Shown here: positions 33,437 through 42,596 of the stretch, piece after piece | Layout of the letters: every line of letters starts with the position of its first letter | Position numbering within the stretch: position 1 is the stretch's first letter | Source of the DNA: Lachnospiraceae bacterium | Lineage (GTDB): Bacteria; Bacillota; Clostridia; Lachnospirales; Lachnospiraceae | Length of the DNA stretch: 64,000 bases | Assembly (NCBI GenBank): GCA_022791755.1 | Contig: JAAVZR010000030.1 | Span: forward strand, 1-64,000 | Reading direction: 5' to 3' | Position numbers and translations under genes: made by a program | Notes under the pieces: generated by a model | Databases searched by the model: none | The model's input: only the letters and a program-made list of their open reading frames with translations | Told to the model about the DNA's origin: nothing

Positions 33437-33937
33437 CTACTCCTCTTCCTCTGTATCGTCGCGGTCCTCCTCGTCCTCCTCCGGCTCGTCAGAGAAATCG
33501 CCGTCTGCGTATGCCTCGTCGTCCTCATAATCATCCGCATATTCATCCAGATATTCGTCGTCGTACTCCCCGTCGCCGTCCTTTTCCCCGCCGTCACCGG
33601 ACTCCTCTTCCAGAAACACGCCGCGTACCGGTTTCTCCGGTTTTGCCGCGGCGGCCTCGTCGGGAGCCGCAAAGGATACTCCGGATGCCTCCAGCTCGGC
33701 GATCTCTTCTTCCGATAGAATCTTGACCCGCCGGTTATACAGCTCATCCACCGCTACGGACAGCGGCTTTTTCTTATCGTCCGCGTCCACTAAGGGCTCT
33801 TCGCCGGCCACCAGCTGCCTGGCGCGTTTGGCGGTGGCGATGACGATGGAATACCGGCTGTTTACCACAGGCTCCTCGCCGTCAGCCACTCCGCTGTTGA
33901 CAGCGGAAATCAATTCCGAATAAGAAGGATGCAACAT
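33437..33937 (-). CDS. rpoZ: RNA polymerase omega subunit with a long acidic C-terminal tail
   Basis: The omega subunit helps assemble RNA polymerase around the beta' subunit. The start is ATG 33937 (MLHPSYSELISAV); the core fits omega with NSRYSIVIATAKRARQLVAG at about 25-44. The protein has 166 residues, whereas omega is normally 65-100. After residue about 95 come an Ala/Pro linker and a tail of about 50 residues made mostly of Asp and Glu, with Tyr repeats (DEYLDEYADDYEDD). Promoter-linked neighbours gmk and remA support rpoZ. The tail function is unknown. Confidence 0.9.
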   Translation of the reverse strand: MLHPSYSELISAVNSGVADGEEPVVNSRYSIVIATAKRARQLVAGEEPLVDADDKKKPLSVAVDELYNRRVKILSEEEIAELEASGVSFAAPDEAAAAKPEKPVRGVFLEEESGDGGEKDGDGEYDDEYLDEYADDYEDDEAYADGDFSDEPEEDEEDRDDTEEEE

Positions 33938-34004
33938 ATTGACAGTCTCCTTTCCTGACCATACCTGTGTCAAAAGGCATGGTCCATACAAGCTTTCTAT
34001 AATA

Positions 34005-34619
34005 TTATTTTAATTCCCCGCAGAGCGCAGCGATCTCCTCTCTGTGCAGAAAGGCTCTGTGATGCTGGCATTGTATGATCTGGTGCAGCGTGGCGCAGCA
34101 GGCATCCAGCTCATCGTTAATCAGCAGATAGTCATACTGCTCCATTCCGTCGGCTTCCTCGGCTGCTCTGTGCAGACGGGCGGCGATGACCTCCTCGGTC
34201 TCCGTGCCGCGGCCCGTGAGACGGCGCTTTAATTCTGCCGCGCTGGGAGGCGTGACAAAGATGAGTACGGTGTCCGGAAATTTTTTCTTGATCTGCAAGG
34301 CGCCCTGGATCTCGATCTCCAGAAGGACATCCTGCCCTTCCTCCATCCTCTTCTCCACATAGGCCCGGGGCGTCCCGTAGTAACGGCCGCAGTAAGAGGC
34401 GTATTCGATCAGTTCACCGGTCTCGATCATGCGCCGGAACTCCTCCTCGGACACGAAATAATAGTCCCTGCCCTCGGCCTCTCCCGTCCGGGGCTTTCTG
34501 GTGGTGCAGGAGACAGAGAGGGCGTAGTTGGGATATCGCTCCAGAAGCGCCTTTATCAGTGTTCCCTTTCCTGATCCGGAAAAACCGGAGATTACAACCA
34601 AAACTCCTTTATTCTTCAT
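34005..34619 (-). CDS. gmk: Guanylate kinase
   Basis: This enzyme converts GMP to GDP with ATP. The 204-residue protein has the P-loop [10 protein letters not shown] near 9-18 and the GMP-binding stretch [19 protein letters not shown] near 34-52. I chose ATG 34619 (MKNKGVLV), 6 nt after GAGG; an ATG two codons upstream has no spacing to the Shine-Dalgarno. The start lies inside the remA tail (11-bp overlap), so translation is coupled. Confidence 0.95.
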   Translation of the reverse strand: MKNKGVLVVISGFSGSGKGTLIKALLERYPNYALSVSCTTRKPRTGEAEGRDYYFVSEEEFRRMIETGELIEYASYCGRYYGTPRAYVEKRMEEGQDVLLEIEIQGALQIKKKFPDTVLIFVTPPSAAELKRRLTGRGTETEEVIAARLHRAAEEADGMEQYDYLLINDELDACCATLHQIIQCQHHRAFLHREEIAALCGELK

Positions 34620-34890
34620 CTTCATCCTCTTCCCTGCCTGCCGTTTCCCGCCCTGTCTGGCCGAATCGGGCTGCCAGCGTCTCCGGCAGCAGGGCCGACA
34701 GGATGATACTGTCACTCTCTGTAAAAAGCACGCCCTTGGTCTTTCGCCCCTGGGTGGCATCAATGATATGCCCCTGCTCTCTGGCATTTTGGACCAGGCG
34801 TTTGATCGGGGCCGAATCGGGGCTCACCACGGCCACGATCCGGTCGGTATTTACCACATTGCCGAAACCAATGTTTACAAACTTACTCAA
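34609..34890 (-). CDS. RemA-like DNA-binding regulator (DUF370)
   Basis: A 93-residue protein with the RemA core ([20 protein letters not shown] near 4-23, [16 protein letters not shown] near 41-56). RemA activates extracellular matrix genes in Bacillus and works as a ring-shaped DNA-binding protein. The family usually has about 85 residues; here the last residues are strongly acidic (EEDEDEE). Its position between yicC and gmk is conserved in Firmicutes. The targets in this organism are unknown. Confidence 0.9.
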   Translation of the reverse strand: MSKFVNIGFGNVVNTDRIVAVVSPDSAPIKRLVQNAREQGHIIDATQGRKTKGVLFTESDSIILSALLPETLAARFGQTGRETAGREEDEDEE

Positions 34891-35761
34891 TATTCTGTAC
34901 CTGCTCCCGGATCTTCTCGATCTCCGTCTTCAGGGCGATGGCCGAATCGGACAGCCGCAGGTCCCCCGATTTGGAGAGAGTGGTATTGGCCTCCCGGTTC
35001 ATCTCCTGGGCGATGAAGTCCAGCTTGCGCCCCACGGCGCCGCCCCGGATCAGCTCTTCTTTCATGGTGTTGATATGACTGCGCAGACGGACCATCTCCT
35101 CGTCCACGCAGATCCGGTCCGAATAGATGGCCACTTCCTGGAGAATCCGGTTTTCGTCATAGGAGCCGTCGCTTAAAAACTCGCGCATCTTCTCTTCCAG
35201 CCGGGCCCGGTACTCTTCCAATACCTGGGGGAACCGCTTCTCGATCTCGTCCACCCAGACGGTCATGCCGTCCAGCTTGGCTAACAGGTCTTCTTTCAGC
35301 TGCCCGCCTTCCGCGGCCCGGGACGCCACAAAGCGCTCGCCGGCTTTTTCCACCGCCTGGGAGACGATCTCCCATAACGCCTCCTCGTCCGCCTCCGGGG
35401 AAGCCATGGTCAGAACCTCCGGAAAGCGTCCCAGCATGGAAGCCGTGATATCGTTGGGAATGCCAAACTGCCTGGACATCTGTTCAAAGGCGTCCATATA
35501 TCCGGCGGCCAGAGCCGCATTGTATTTCAGGGAAGCGCTCTGGGCGGAATAATCCTCATAGGAAATGTAGATGTCTACCTTGCCCCGCTGCACACTGTTT
35601 TTTAACAGTCCCCGCAGAGCGGACTCGAAGGCATTGAATTTCTTCGGCATCTTGATGCTCAGATCCAGATACCGGTGGTTGACAGCCTTCATCTCGACGC
35701 AGATCTTGTAGTCCTCCGTCGTGTTTTCATAGCGGCCGAAACCGGTCATACTCTTTAACAT
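34883..35761 (-). CDS. YicC/YloC family endoribonuclease-like protein
   Basis: A 292-residue protein of the YicC family, with the family start [10 protein letters not shown] and a conserved C-terminal portion ([22 protein letters not shown] near 246-267). In E. coli and Bacillus, members act as endoribonucleases in RNA turnover. The first gene after promoter 35842-35870, it overlaps remA by 8 bp and leads the conserved string yicC-remA-gmk-rpoZ. The start at 35761 lacks a strong Shine-Dalgarno (CAGGGAG about 8 nt upstream). Confidence 0.93.
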   Translation of the reverse strand: MLKSMTGFGRYENTTEDYKICVEMKAVNHRYLDLSIKMPKKFNAFESALRGLLKNSVQRGKVDIYISYEDYSAQSASLKYNAALAAGYMDAFEQMSRQFGIPNDITASMLGRFPEVLTMASPEADEEALWEIVSQAVEKAGERFVASRAAEGGQLKEDLLAKLDGMTVWVDEIEKRFPQVLEEYRARLEEKMREFLSDGSYDENRILQEVAIYSDRICVDEEMVRLRSHINTMKEELIRGGAVGRKLDFIAQEMNREANTTLSKSGDLRLSDSAIALKTEIEKIREQVQNIE

Positions 35762-35789
35762 GGCCTACTCCCTGTTATTTTATGGAAAG

Positions 35790-35829
35790 AGATTCCGTAT
35801 GCTCCAGAAATGGCAGACTCAGGGAATCT
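35790..35829. other. Inverted repeat in the yicC leader
   Basis: AGATTCC (35790-35796) and GGAATCT (35823-35829) can close a 7-bp stem with a 26-nt loop, in the transcribed leader before yicC (promoter upstream). It might fold in mRNA, but no regulatory RNA class is recognisable. Confidence 0.35.
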
Positions 35830-35841
35830 ACAGACCACATT

Positions 35842-35870
35842 ATTATACGGCATGAGGGCAGGCAAGTCAA
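35842..35870 (-). promoter_or_regulatory. Promoter of the yicC-remA-gmk-rpoZ cluster, TTGACT-17-TATAAT
   Basis: On the minus strand TTGACT (35865-35870) and TATAAT (35842-35847) are 17 bp apart; yicC begins at 35761. It lies just after hisIE, so the two operons are separate units. Confidence 0.8.
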
Positions 35871-35896
35871 TCCTCCAAATAAGAATTCTGGCCGGC

Positions 35897-36943
35897 CTAG
35901 CGGTTTGCCAGCTCATCGGTTACGTCACGCCAGGCCACTTCCTTTTGGGCCAGAAGCACCATGAGATGGTACAAAAGATCGGCGGCCTCGTATTTGATCT
36001 CCTCGGGATCCGGGTTTTTGGCCGCAATCACCAGCTCCGTGGCCTCCTCTCCCACCTTTTTTAATATTTTGTCCAGGCCCTTGTCGAACAGATAGCTGGT
36101 GTAGGAGCCCTCCTTGGGATGCTCCTTTCGGTTGGCGATGACGGCCTCCAGTTCTGTGAACACATTCCGGCCCATGGGGCTGCTGCTCTCTATAACCGGG
36201 CGAAAGAAGCAGGAGTAGGCGCCGGTATGACAGGCGTTTCCCACCTGCTCCACCTGCGCTAAGAGCGTGTCCCGGTCGCAGTCGGCGGAGAGGCTCTTGA
36301 CATACTGGTAGTGGCCGGAGGTCTCGCCCTTGAGCCAGAGGCAGCTGCGGCTGCGGCTGTAGTAGGTCATGCGGCCGGTGCGGCAGGTGAGAAGAAAGGC
36401 TTCCTCGTTCATATAGGCCATCATCAGCACCTGTCCGGTGTGTGCATCCTGCACGATACAGGGCAGGAGTCCGTCGCTTCCCGTCTTGAACTGATCCCAA
36501 GACAGATTTATCTCCGTCTCATGGAGCGTGACGGTTCCGTGGATGTCTTTGGCCCCTTCTCCCTGCCGGAGCAGGCCGATGCGCTGTGGCCCGAAACGGC
36601 GTATCGCTTCATCGTAGACCGCCATTTCCACCGGGTCGTCCTCCCGCAGCAGGGCGGCTTTTGCCCCGGCGTAGATGTATTTTTTCACATCCTCCAGCCT
36701 CTTTGTCCGTCCTCCGGCCATCACCGGCAGGGTTCCCTCTTTCGTATAACGGCGGATCAGGCCGATGGCCGCCTCGTGGGAAAGCTCATCTTCCGACTCG
36801 TCCAGAAAAAATCCCATGGAAAAGCCCTCCTCAGCCCGGCTGGCAAACCAGGATATGGGATCTTCTGCCGGGGCGCCCTCCCGGGTATAGGCTTTCCCCC
36901 CTCTGATTAAAAGCGCCGGAGCGCAGATATATGTCTTTTCCAT
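35897..36943 (-). CDS. hisIE: HisIE with an extra N-terminal half-barrel HisA/HisF-like domain
   Basis: Bifunctional enzyme of steps 2-3 of histidine synthesis: phosphoribosyl-ATP pyrophosphatase (HisE) and phosphoribosyl-AMP cyclohydrolase (HisI). The start is ATG 36943 ([12 protein letters not shown], 348 residues). Residues about 1-130 look like the first half of a HisA/HisF barrel ([21 protein letters not shown]). HisI follows (about 155-250, motifs [10 protein letters not shown] and GNACHTG) and HisE comes last (about 260-348, [11 protein letters not shown] and [11 protein letters not shown]). The extra domain lacks the second barrel half. It is the last gene of the histidine operon. Confidence 0.9.
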   Translation of the reverse strand: MEKTYICAPALLIRGGKAYTREGAPAEDPISWFASRAEEGFSMGFFLDESEDELSHEAAIGLIRRYTKEGTLPVMAGGRTKRLEDVKKYIYAGAKAALLREDDPVEMAVYDEAIRRFGPQRIGLLRQGEGAKDIHGTVTLHETEINLSWDQFKTGSDGLLPCIVQDAHTGQVLMMAYMNEEAFLLTCRTGRMTYYSRSRSCLWLKGETSGHYQYVKSLSADCDRDTLLAQVEQVGNACHTGAYSCFFRPVIESSSPMGRNVFTELEAVIANRKEHPKEGSYTSYLFDKGLDKILKKVGEEATELVIAAKNPDPEEIKYEAADLLYHLMVLLAQKEVAWRDVTDELANR

Positions 36944-37005
36944 CTCTTGATCCTCGCTTCCCATATATGGATTCGGGGGCAGACCGTACGCCGCCCCCGC
37001 AGAAC

Positions 37006-37743
37006 TTATTGATTTTGTTTTGGATTCTTCTCAAAGGTTTGCAGCGCTTCGGACAGATCAATCCGGTTTTCGTAGAGCGCCTTTCCGATGATGGCGCCGT
37101 GGATACCGGCCTGAGAAAGGCGAAACAGGTCCTCCATGGAAGAGACGCCGCCGGAGGCGACAACCTGGAGCCCCGTGGCCTCGCTTAAGGCCCGGGTGGC
37201 CTCCACATTGGGGCCGGTGAGCATCCCGTCCCGGGAGATATCGGTATAGATGACTGTCGATACTCCCAGCTCTTTCATCCGCAGAGCCAGGTCCATGGCG
37301 GATACCCGGCTGGTCTGTTCCCATCCCTGTGTGGCTACCATACCGTCCCTGGCGTCGATGCCCACAGCAATGTGTCCGGAACCGAACAGCCTCACGGCCT
37401 CCCCCACCATTTCCGGGTGTTCCACCGCCGCGGTGCCGATGATAGCCCGGGTCACCCCCAGATTCAGCGCCTCCTCGATATCTTTCAGGGAACGGATTCC
37501 ACCGCCCAGCTCCGTACGGATATGTACGGCCTTCAGAATATCCCGCAGGCAGCCGGCGTTGACGCTGCGCCCTCTGAGAGCGCCGTCCAGGTCCACCAGA
37601 TGCAGCCAGGAGGCTCCTTTGGCTTCCCATGTAAGCGCTGTCTTTGCAGGAGAATCGGAATAGACCTGTACCTGGCCAAAATGTCCCTGGCGAAGACGGA
37701 CACAGCGGCCTTCTTTTATATCAATGGCAGGATACAGACGCAT
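37006..37743 (-). CDS. hisA: 1-(5-phosphoribosyl)-5-[(5-phosphoribosylamino)methylideneamino]imidazole-4-carboxamide isomerase
   Basis: This (beta/alpha)8 isomerase acts in step 4 of histidine synthesis. The 245-residue protein starts at ATG 37743 ([17 protein letters not shown]) behind GGGGGAG. The first catalytic Asp is in PAIDI, a phosphate-binding GGGIRS occurs near 80, and the second Asp is in [10 protein letters not shown] near 168-177. The gene is 1 bp after hisB and 62 bp before hisIE. Confidence 0.96.
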   Translation of the reverse strand: MRLYPAIDIKEGRCVRLRQGHFGQVQVYSDSPAKTALTWEAKGASWLHLVDLDGALRGRSVNAGCLRDILKAVHIRTELGGGIRSLKDIEEALNLGVTRAIIGTAAVEHPEMVGEAVRLFGSGHIAVGIDARDGMVATQGWEQTSRVSAMDLALRMKELGVSTVIYTDISRDGMLTGPNVEATRALSEATGLQVVASGGVSSMEDLFRLSQAGIHGAIIGKALYENRIDLSEALQTFEKNPKQNQ

Positions 37744-37744
37744 A

Positions 37745-38332
37745 TCACAGCTCCCCCTTTGTCGAAAGTACGCCCCGGATTCTGTCGTCTCTTTGTACGG
37801 CCATATCGAGAGCCTTGCCAAAGGCCTTGAACATGGCCTCGGCGATATGGTGGCTGTTGACGCCGTCCAGCTGGCGGATGTGGAGATTCATTCCGGCCGA
37901 GCAGGCGAGAGCGTAGAAAAATTCATGTATGGTTTCTGTCTCCAGCGTCCCCAGGCGCTCTGCGCCAAAGTCAGCCTTCCATCCCAGATACGGACGGCCT
38001 GACAGATCCAGAGAGCACAGTATCAGTGTCTCGTCCATGGGCAGGATGCAGGAGCCAAAGCGCACAATCCCCTGTTTTTCTCCCAGCGCCTCCCGGATAG
38101 CCGACCCCAGAACGATGCCGGTATCCTCCACTGTGTGGTGCGTATCTACGGATAAATCGCCTTTCACCTCCACAGCCAGGTCAAAAAAACCATGTTTTGC
38201 GAATCCGTTCACCATATGATCGAAAAAACCGATCCCGGTCCGGACGCTGCTTTTGCCGCTTCCGTCCAGATTGATCGTGATGCGGATATCGGTTTCTTTC
38301 GTTTTTCTGGCCACCGATGCGGTTCTGTCCAT
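37745..38332 (-). CDS. hisB: Imidazoleglycerol-phosphate dehydratase
   Basis: Step 6 of histidine synthesis; it removes water from imidazoleglycerol phosphate. The 195-residue protein has the conserved HHTVED near 61 and SHHIAEAMFKA near 158, which provide metal-binding His/Glu residues. The monofunctional form lacks the histidinol phosphatase domain found in E. coli HisB, so that step must be provided elsewhere. The gene starts 3 bp after hisD, with GAGGAGG at its start. Confidence 0.96.
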   Translation of the reverse strand: MDRTASVARKTKETDIRITINLDGSGKSSVRTGIGFFDHMVNGFAKHGFFDLAVEVKGDLSVDTHHTVEDTGIVLGSAIREALGEKQGIVRFGSCILPMDETLILCSLDLSGRPYLGWKADFGAERLGTLETETIHEFFYALACSAGMNLHIRQLDGVNSHHIAEAMFKAFGKALDMAVQRDDRIRGVLSTKGEL

Positions 38333-38335
38333 CCT

Positions 38336-39634
38336 CTAGTCCTCCTCCTCAAAACGTACCCGCACCGAGTTGGCATGGGCAGTCAGTCCTTCGTTTTGTG
38401 CGAAACGCTCCACATCGCGCCATACGGATTCCAGCTCCTGTCTGGTGTAGGCAATGATGCTGGATTTCTTGACAAAATCGTCCACCGACAGAGGCGAAAA
38501 GAATCTGGCGGTGCCGTTGGTGGGCAGGATATGGTTGGGGCCGGCAAAATAGTCGCCCAGCGGTTCGCTGGAATACTCCCCGATGAAGATGGCCCCGGCA
38601 TTGTGAATCTGTGGCATCAGGGAGAAGGCATTCTTTGTCATGATCTCCAGATGCTCCGGCGCGATGGCATCCACGGCTTCGACAGCCTCCTCCATGGAAG
38701 AGGCCACCAGGATATAGCCGTAGTTTTCCAGAGATTTTTCCATGATGTCCCGGCGCGGCAGACGGGAAGCCATGTCATGGATCTGTGCGGATACCTGTCC
38801 GGCCAGATCCCGGGAGGTGGTGACTAAAATCGCGCTGGCCAGCTCGTCATGCTCTGCCTGGGACAGAAGGTCGGCGGCCACGAAGCGGGGATTGGCCGTC
38901 TCGTCGGCTAAGACTAAGATCTCGCTGGGTCCGGCGATGGAGTCGATGCCCACGTAGCCGAACACAGCTTTCTTGGCCAGAGCCACGAAGATATTGCCGG
39001 GGCCGACGATCTTATCCACCCGGGGGATCGTCCCGGTGCCAAAGGCCAGGGCTGCCACAGCCTGAGCGCCTCCCGCTTTATAGATATGGTCCACACCGGC
39101 CTCCCGGGCTGCCACCAGCGTGCCGGAATTGACCCGGCCGTCCCTTCCCGGCGGCGTAACCATGACGATCTCCTCTACGCCGGCCACTCTGGCCGGAATG
39201 ACGTTCATCAGCACGGAGGAGGGGTAGGCGGCCTTGCCTCCGGGGACATAAACGCCCACCCGTTTGAGAGGCGTCACCTTCTGTCCCAGGATCGAGCCTC
39301 CCGGCGTGGGGTCAAACCAGCTGTAGCGGCGCTGCTTTTCGTGGTAACAGCGAATGTTCTCTGCCGCACGGCGAAGCGTAGCCAGAAATTCAGGGTCTGT
39401 CTCCTGATATGCGTCCCGGATTTCCTCCTGTGTCACGGGAAGGTCTTCCGGGGATATCTCACAGTGGTCAAACTGCCTGGTATAGTCCAAAAGCGCCGTA
39501 TCGCCCTCTGTCCGCACCCTTTGAATAATTTCGTTTACCGAATCCATGTAGGAGGCGTAGTGGTTGGGGCTGCGCTTTAACAAATCGTTCAGAATGTTTT
39601 TTTGATTCTCCGGGGTAAGTGTCAGAATTCTCAT
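38336..39634 (-). CDS. hisD: Histidinol dehydrogenase
   Basis: The zinc- and NAD-dependent enzyme carries out the last two oxidations to histidine. The 432-residue protein includes the family block [21 protein letters not shown] near 204-224, where the NAD and substrate site starts, and [11 protein letters not shown] near 256-266 with a zinc-binding Glu/His. An ATGA overlap with hisG indicates coupled translation. Confidence 0.97.
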   Translation of the reverse strand: MRILTLTPENQKNILNDLLKRSPNHYASYMDSVNEIIQRVRTEGDTALLDYTRQFDHCEISPEDLPVTQEEIRDAYQETDPEFLATLRRAAENIRCYHEKQRRYSWFDPTPGGSILGQKVTPLKRVGVYVPGGKAAYPSSVLMNVIPARVAGVEEIVMVTPPGRDGRVNSGTLVAAREAGVDHIYKAGGAQAVAALAFGTGTIPRVDKIVGPGNIFVALAKKAVFGYVGIDSIAGPSEILVLADETANPRFVAADLLSQAEHDELASAILVTTSRDLAGQVSAQIHDMASRLPRRDIMEKSLENYGYILVASSMEEAVEAVDAIAPEHLEIMTKNAFSLMPQIHNAGAIFIGEYSSEPLGDYFAGPNHILPTNGTARFFSPLSVDDFVKKSSIIAYTRQELESVWRDVERFAQNEGLTAHANSVRVRFEEED

Positions 39635-40290
39635 ATCTTTTCCTCATTTCGGGCGGTGATCTGCTGCCGCATCTGCCGCACCAGGGCAGTGATCCGCTCA
39701 TTTTCCATTTTCATGCTGACCTGGTTGACGACGACCCGGGCAGAGAGGGCGCAGACCTCCTCTAAGACCTTCAGGCCGTTTTCTTTCAGGGTGGAGCCGG
39801 TCTCCACGATATCCACGATGACCTCCGAAAGCCCCACCAGAGGGGCCAGCTCCACGGAGCCGTTCAGCTTGATGATCTCCACGGTCTGCTGCTTGCGGTT
39901 ATAGAAATAATCCTTGGCGATCACCGGGTACTTGGTGGCGACCCGGATCAGCTCATGATGCTGCAGGTACTCCCTGGCGCTTTCTGGACCGCAGACGCAC
40001 ATCCGGCAGCGGCCCAGTCCCAGATCCAGCACCTCATAGATCTGGCGCCCCTCTTCCATGATGGTGTCCTTGCCCACCACGCCGATATCGGCGGCGCCGT
40101 ACTCCACGTAGGTGGGCACATCGCTGGCCTTGGCCAGGAAAAATTTCATTTTATTGGTCTCGTCGGTGAAAATCAGACGTCTGGTGTCCGGGTCATAGAA
40201 TTCCTGGCAGGAGACGCCCAGCTCCTTCAAAAGCTCCATGGTTTTGCGGGCCAGCCGTCCCTTGGCCAGGGCAAAGGTCAGATATCTCAT
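39631..40290 (-). CDS. hisG: ATP phosphoribosyltransferase, short form HisG
   Basis: Catalyses the first, regulated step of histidine synthesis. The start is ATG 40290 ([17 protein letters not shown]; 219 residues) behind GGAGG. The short HisG form lacks the C-terminal allosteric domain and needs HisZ as regulatory partner, which is encoded just upstream with a 4-bp overlap. The PRPP-binding motif is seen as [18 protein letters not shown] near 163-180. Confidence 0.96.
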   Translation of the reverse strand: MRYLTFALAKGRLARKTMELLKELGVSCQEFYDPDTRRLIFTDETNKMKFFLAKASDVPTYVEYGAADIGVVGKDTIMEEGRQIYEVLDLGLGRCRMCVCGPESAREYLQHHELIRVATKYPVIAKDYFYNRKQQTVEIIKLNGSVELAPLVGLSEVIVDIVETGSTLKENGLKVLEEVCALSARVVVNQVSMKMENERITALVRQMRQQITARNEEKI

Positions 40291-41555
40291 AGCGTCACCT
40301 CCGAAAAAGAGCCGTCCTCCCAGAGAAGACACAGCTGCCGGAAACCGCGGGCTTTGGCTTTGGCCTGATATGCATGAAAGACGGCCTCTCTGGGAGATTC
40401 TGCCGGGGACTCTTCTTTCCCCCCGCTCTCCTCAGCCTTTTTGTTTGCTTCGATCCTCTCCAGCCATACGCTCTGTCCCTGTCCGCGCATCTGGCCGGCT
40501 TTCGTGACGGCCTCCCGATGCTGCCCGGAAGGATAGACTAACATGACCTGGGGCCAGTCGCATTTTACAGGGATCTTCTGCCTGGCCAGCGCCGCCATCA
40601 CCGAATCCAGCACGATGGCAAAGCCCACTGCCTGGGCCCGGCGTCCAAACTGTTCCATCAGGTGATCGTAGCGGCCTCCCGTGACCACCGGCTCTCCGGA
40701 GCCGTAGGTGTAACCCTTGAAGATCATGCCGTTATAGTAGCGGTAGCGGCCGGCCATTCCCAGATCAAAGGATACGTAGCGCTCCAGGCCATAACAGCAC
40801 AAAACGTCATATACCTGCTCCAGACGTTCGATGGCCTCCAGGGCCCGGCGGTTTTTGGTGAGAGTCCTGGCCTGACTGATCTTTTCTGCCGGTCCGAACA
40901 GCTCCGGAAGACGGATAAACAGTTCCCGCAGATCCTCACTGAACGGGCAGCGGCTGATCTGCTCCTCGATGCCGAAGAAATTTTTATTCTCCAGAAACGC
41001 CAGAATCGTATTTTCCACATCCTCGGACAGCCGGGCCTCCTCCAAAAGCCCCTTCAGAAATCCCACATGTCCCACCTCGATCTGAAACCGGGTCAGTCCT
41101 GATTCCAAGAGGCAGCGTATCGCCAGGGCCAGGATCTCCGCGTCGGCATCCGGAGAGCCGTCCCCCAGAAACTCCACCCCGGCCTGGGTGAATTCCTTCA
41201 GCCGTCCCTGAAGGCTGGTGCGGTTGATGAAGGCATTCTCAATATAGGAAAGGCGCAGGGGCATGCTCTCCTCATCAAAATATTTGGCCGCGCAGCGGGC
41301 GATGGCCGGCGTCATATCCGGGCGCAGCACCATGGTCTCCCCGTCCCGGTCAAAAAACTTGTACATCTCCCGGGACAGAACGCTGCCCTTCTCCCTGCTG
41401 AAAATATCAAAAAACTCAAAGGAAGGAGTCTGGATATCCTGATAGCCGAACTGATGAAATACACTGCGGATCGCGCGCCGTACCGTGAGTCTGGCGGCGT
41501 ATTCCCGGCCATAGATATCCCGGACGCCTTCCGGGGTGTGGATATACTGATTCAT
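40287..41555 (-). CDS. hisZ: ATP phosphoribosyltransferase regulatory subunit HisZ
   Basis: A histidyl-tRNA synthetase-like protein without aminoacylation, the partner of short HisG. The start is ATG 41555 ([15 protein letters not shown], 422 residues) behind GGGAGG. The class II core appears in [17 protein letters not shown] near 74-90 and in the glycine motif near 300 ([20 protein letters not shown]). It heads the operon, directly after the promoter and palindrome. A C-terminal tail of about 70 residues is rich in Glu/Lys and resembles the anticodon-binding region only loosely. Confidence 0.94.
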   Translation of the reverse strand: MNQYIHTPEGVRDIYGREYAARLTVRRAIRSVFHQFGYQDIQTPSFEFFDIFSREKGSVLSREMYKFFDRDGETMVLRPDMTPAIARCAAKYFDEESMPLRLSYIENAFINRTSLQGRLKEFTQAGVEFLGDGSPDADAEILALAIRCLLESGLTRFQIEVGHVGFLKGLLEEARLSEDVENTILAFLENKNFFGIEEQISRCPFSEDLRELFIRLPELFGPAEKISQARTLTKNRRALEAIERLEQVYDVLCCYGLERYVSFDLGMAGRYRYYNGMIFKGYTYGSGEPVVTGGRYDHLMEQFGRRAQAVGFAIVLDSVMAALARQKIPVKCDWPQVMLVYPSGQHREAVTKAGQMRGQGQSVWLERIEANKKAEESGGKEESPAESPREAVFHAYQAKAKARGFRQLCLLWEDGSFSEVTL

Positions 41556-41607
41556 GAAACCTCCCAAGTCGACAGGGCCCGCAGGATACGGGCACATGAT
41601 ACTTTAG

Positions 41608-41627
41608 TGTGCTACTATGTTAGCACA
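41608..41627. promoter_or_regulatory. Palindromic operator candidate of the histidine operon
   Basis: TGTGCTA (41608-41614) and TAGCACA (41621-41627) form a perfect 7-bp inverted repeat with a 6-bp centre. It begins just after the -10 element, covering the predicted transcription start. This is the place of a repressor site. A TrpR/YerC-like regulator is one possibility, by analogy with known histidine regulation in Firmicutes; it is not shown here. Confidence 0.55.
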
Positions 41628-41635
41628 TGAAAGGC

Positions 41636-41664
41636 ATTATACCCCATGAAAAAGAGATTGTCAA
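41636..41664 (-). promoter_or_regulatory. Promoter of the histidine operon, TTGACA-17-TATAAT
   Basis: A perfect consensus promoter on the minus strand: TTGACA (41659-41664), 17-bp spacer, TATAAT (41636-41641). A strong promoter joined to a palindrome at +1 suggests transcription is limited by repression. No T-box or attenuator-like leader was seen. Confidence 0.85.
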
Positions 41665-41699
41665 CAGGAAAACTCTGTTTTCCGGGTTATGCAAGCAAC

Positions 41700-42506
41700 T
41701 TATGATTCCGCTTCATAGAAGGGATAGGTATGTTCCACGGCCTCCCTGGCAAAGGGATCGGACAGGGGAAGCAGATCTATGTACATCCTGCCCAGAAAGG
41801 GGATGGCGGCTTCGGCGATCTGGGAAAAAACAACCTCCTGGCTGCCGGTGTAATCGGCCACAATCAGATAGCTCTCCTCCTCGTCCCGCTCCATAACCCG
41901 CATCCACAGGGCATGGATATTGGGATTCATGCAGACGCGGTCGCAGATGGCGTTAATCATCTCCACCGGATATACGTCCGGATCTCCCAAAAGGATGGGG
42001 GTATCCTTGCCCACCCTGTGGCGGGCCTGACCGGTGATCAGAAGCTGTTTCTTGTCCTGGAGGGTTTCGATGCCCTCCCGGTCAATGGCAAAGCTGTCGC
42101 CAAAGGGATTGATGACCAGTCCTGCCGCCTCCTGTTTACCGGCGATCATGGCGGCGTAATCGTCAAAACTCAGAATCATGGTCTGGGGGTGCGCATCTTT
42201 GAGGCCGGGCCACCGGTTTACCTCATCCCAGTCCGTAAAAACCGGATAATACTGCCCTCCTTCCTCCGTATCCAGCATGGCGAAGCCGATACTGGCGCCT
42301 TCGGGCAGAGAAAGCCGGCCGTCATTTGTCCGGACCGGTGGCTGGGACAGCTCGACTATGGACAGAAAGCGGGCATTTAAGATCACTTCTCTCAGAAAAG
42401 CGCTGGTAGCCTGCTTCTTTTCCTCCGGGCTTTGGGCCTGCTTTCGTCCTTCACAGAGCTCCTTCAGCCGGGAATTTTCCAGGGACTCATTTACCACAAA
42501 CTCCAT
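41700..42506 (-). CDS. SseB family protein (enhanced serine sensitivity-like)
   Basis: A 268-residue soluble protein with an SseB N-terminal domain (about 60-150, with AMLDTEEGGQYYPVFTDW) and a C-terminal part (about 180-268, ICDRVCMNPNIHALWMRVM then YLIVADYTGSQEVVFSQIA). Family function is unclear; the name comes from an E. coli serine-sensitivity phenotype. It has its own promoter and starts behind GAGGAGGAG, 36 bp from the his promoter in the same direction. Confidence 0.85.
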   Translation of the reverse strand: MEFVVNESLENSRLKELCEGRKQAQSPEEKKQATSAFLREVILNARFLSIVELSQPPVRTNDGRLSLPEGASIGFAMLDTEEGGQYYPVFTDWDEVNRWPGLKDAHPQTMILSFDDYAAMIAGKQEAAGLVINPFGDSFAIDREGIETLQDKKQLLITGQARHRVGKDTPILLGDPDVYPVEMINAICDRVCMNPNIHALWMRVMERDEEESYLIVADYTGSQEVVFSQIAEAAIPFLGRMYIDLLPLSDPFAREAVEHTYPFYEAES

Positions 42507-42547
42507 GTTGCTCCTCCTCGTTCACAAAACGAAAATACTTTTTGTCT

Positions 42548-42576
42548 ATTTTACAACAGATTTCCCGTTCTGTCAC
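42548..42576 (-). promoter_or_regulatory. Promoter of the SseB-like gene, GTGACA-17-TAAAAT
   Basis: On the minus strand GTGACA (42571-42576) and TAAAAT (42548-42553) are 17 bp apart. The -35 overlaps a small inverted repeat (CCCGT/ACGGG) that may also end the recU transcript. Confidence 0.5.
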
Positions 42577-42596
42577 GGGTAAAATCCGGTCCGATG

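Noticed and set aside
37618-37640. TGTAAGCGCTG inside hisA as a cre site
   Set aside because: It lies within coding sequence away from a promoter and matches only half of the consensus.
41556-41699. T-box riboswitch before hisZ
   Set aside because: The leader is about 75 nt, too short, and no T-box sequence or terminator/antiterminator pair is visible.
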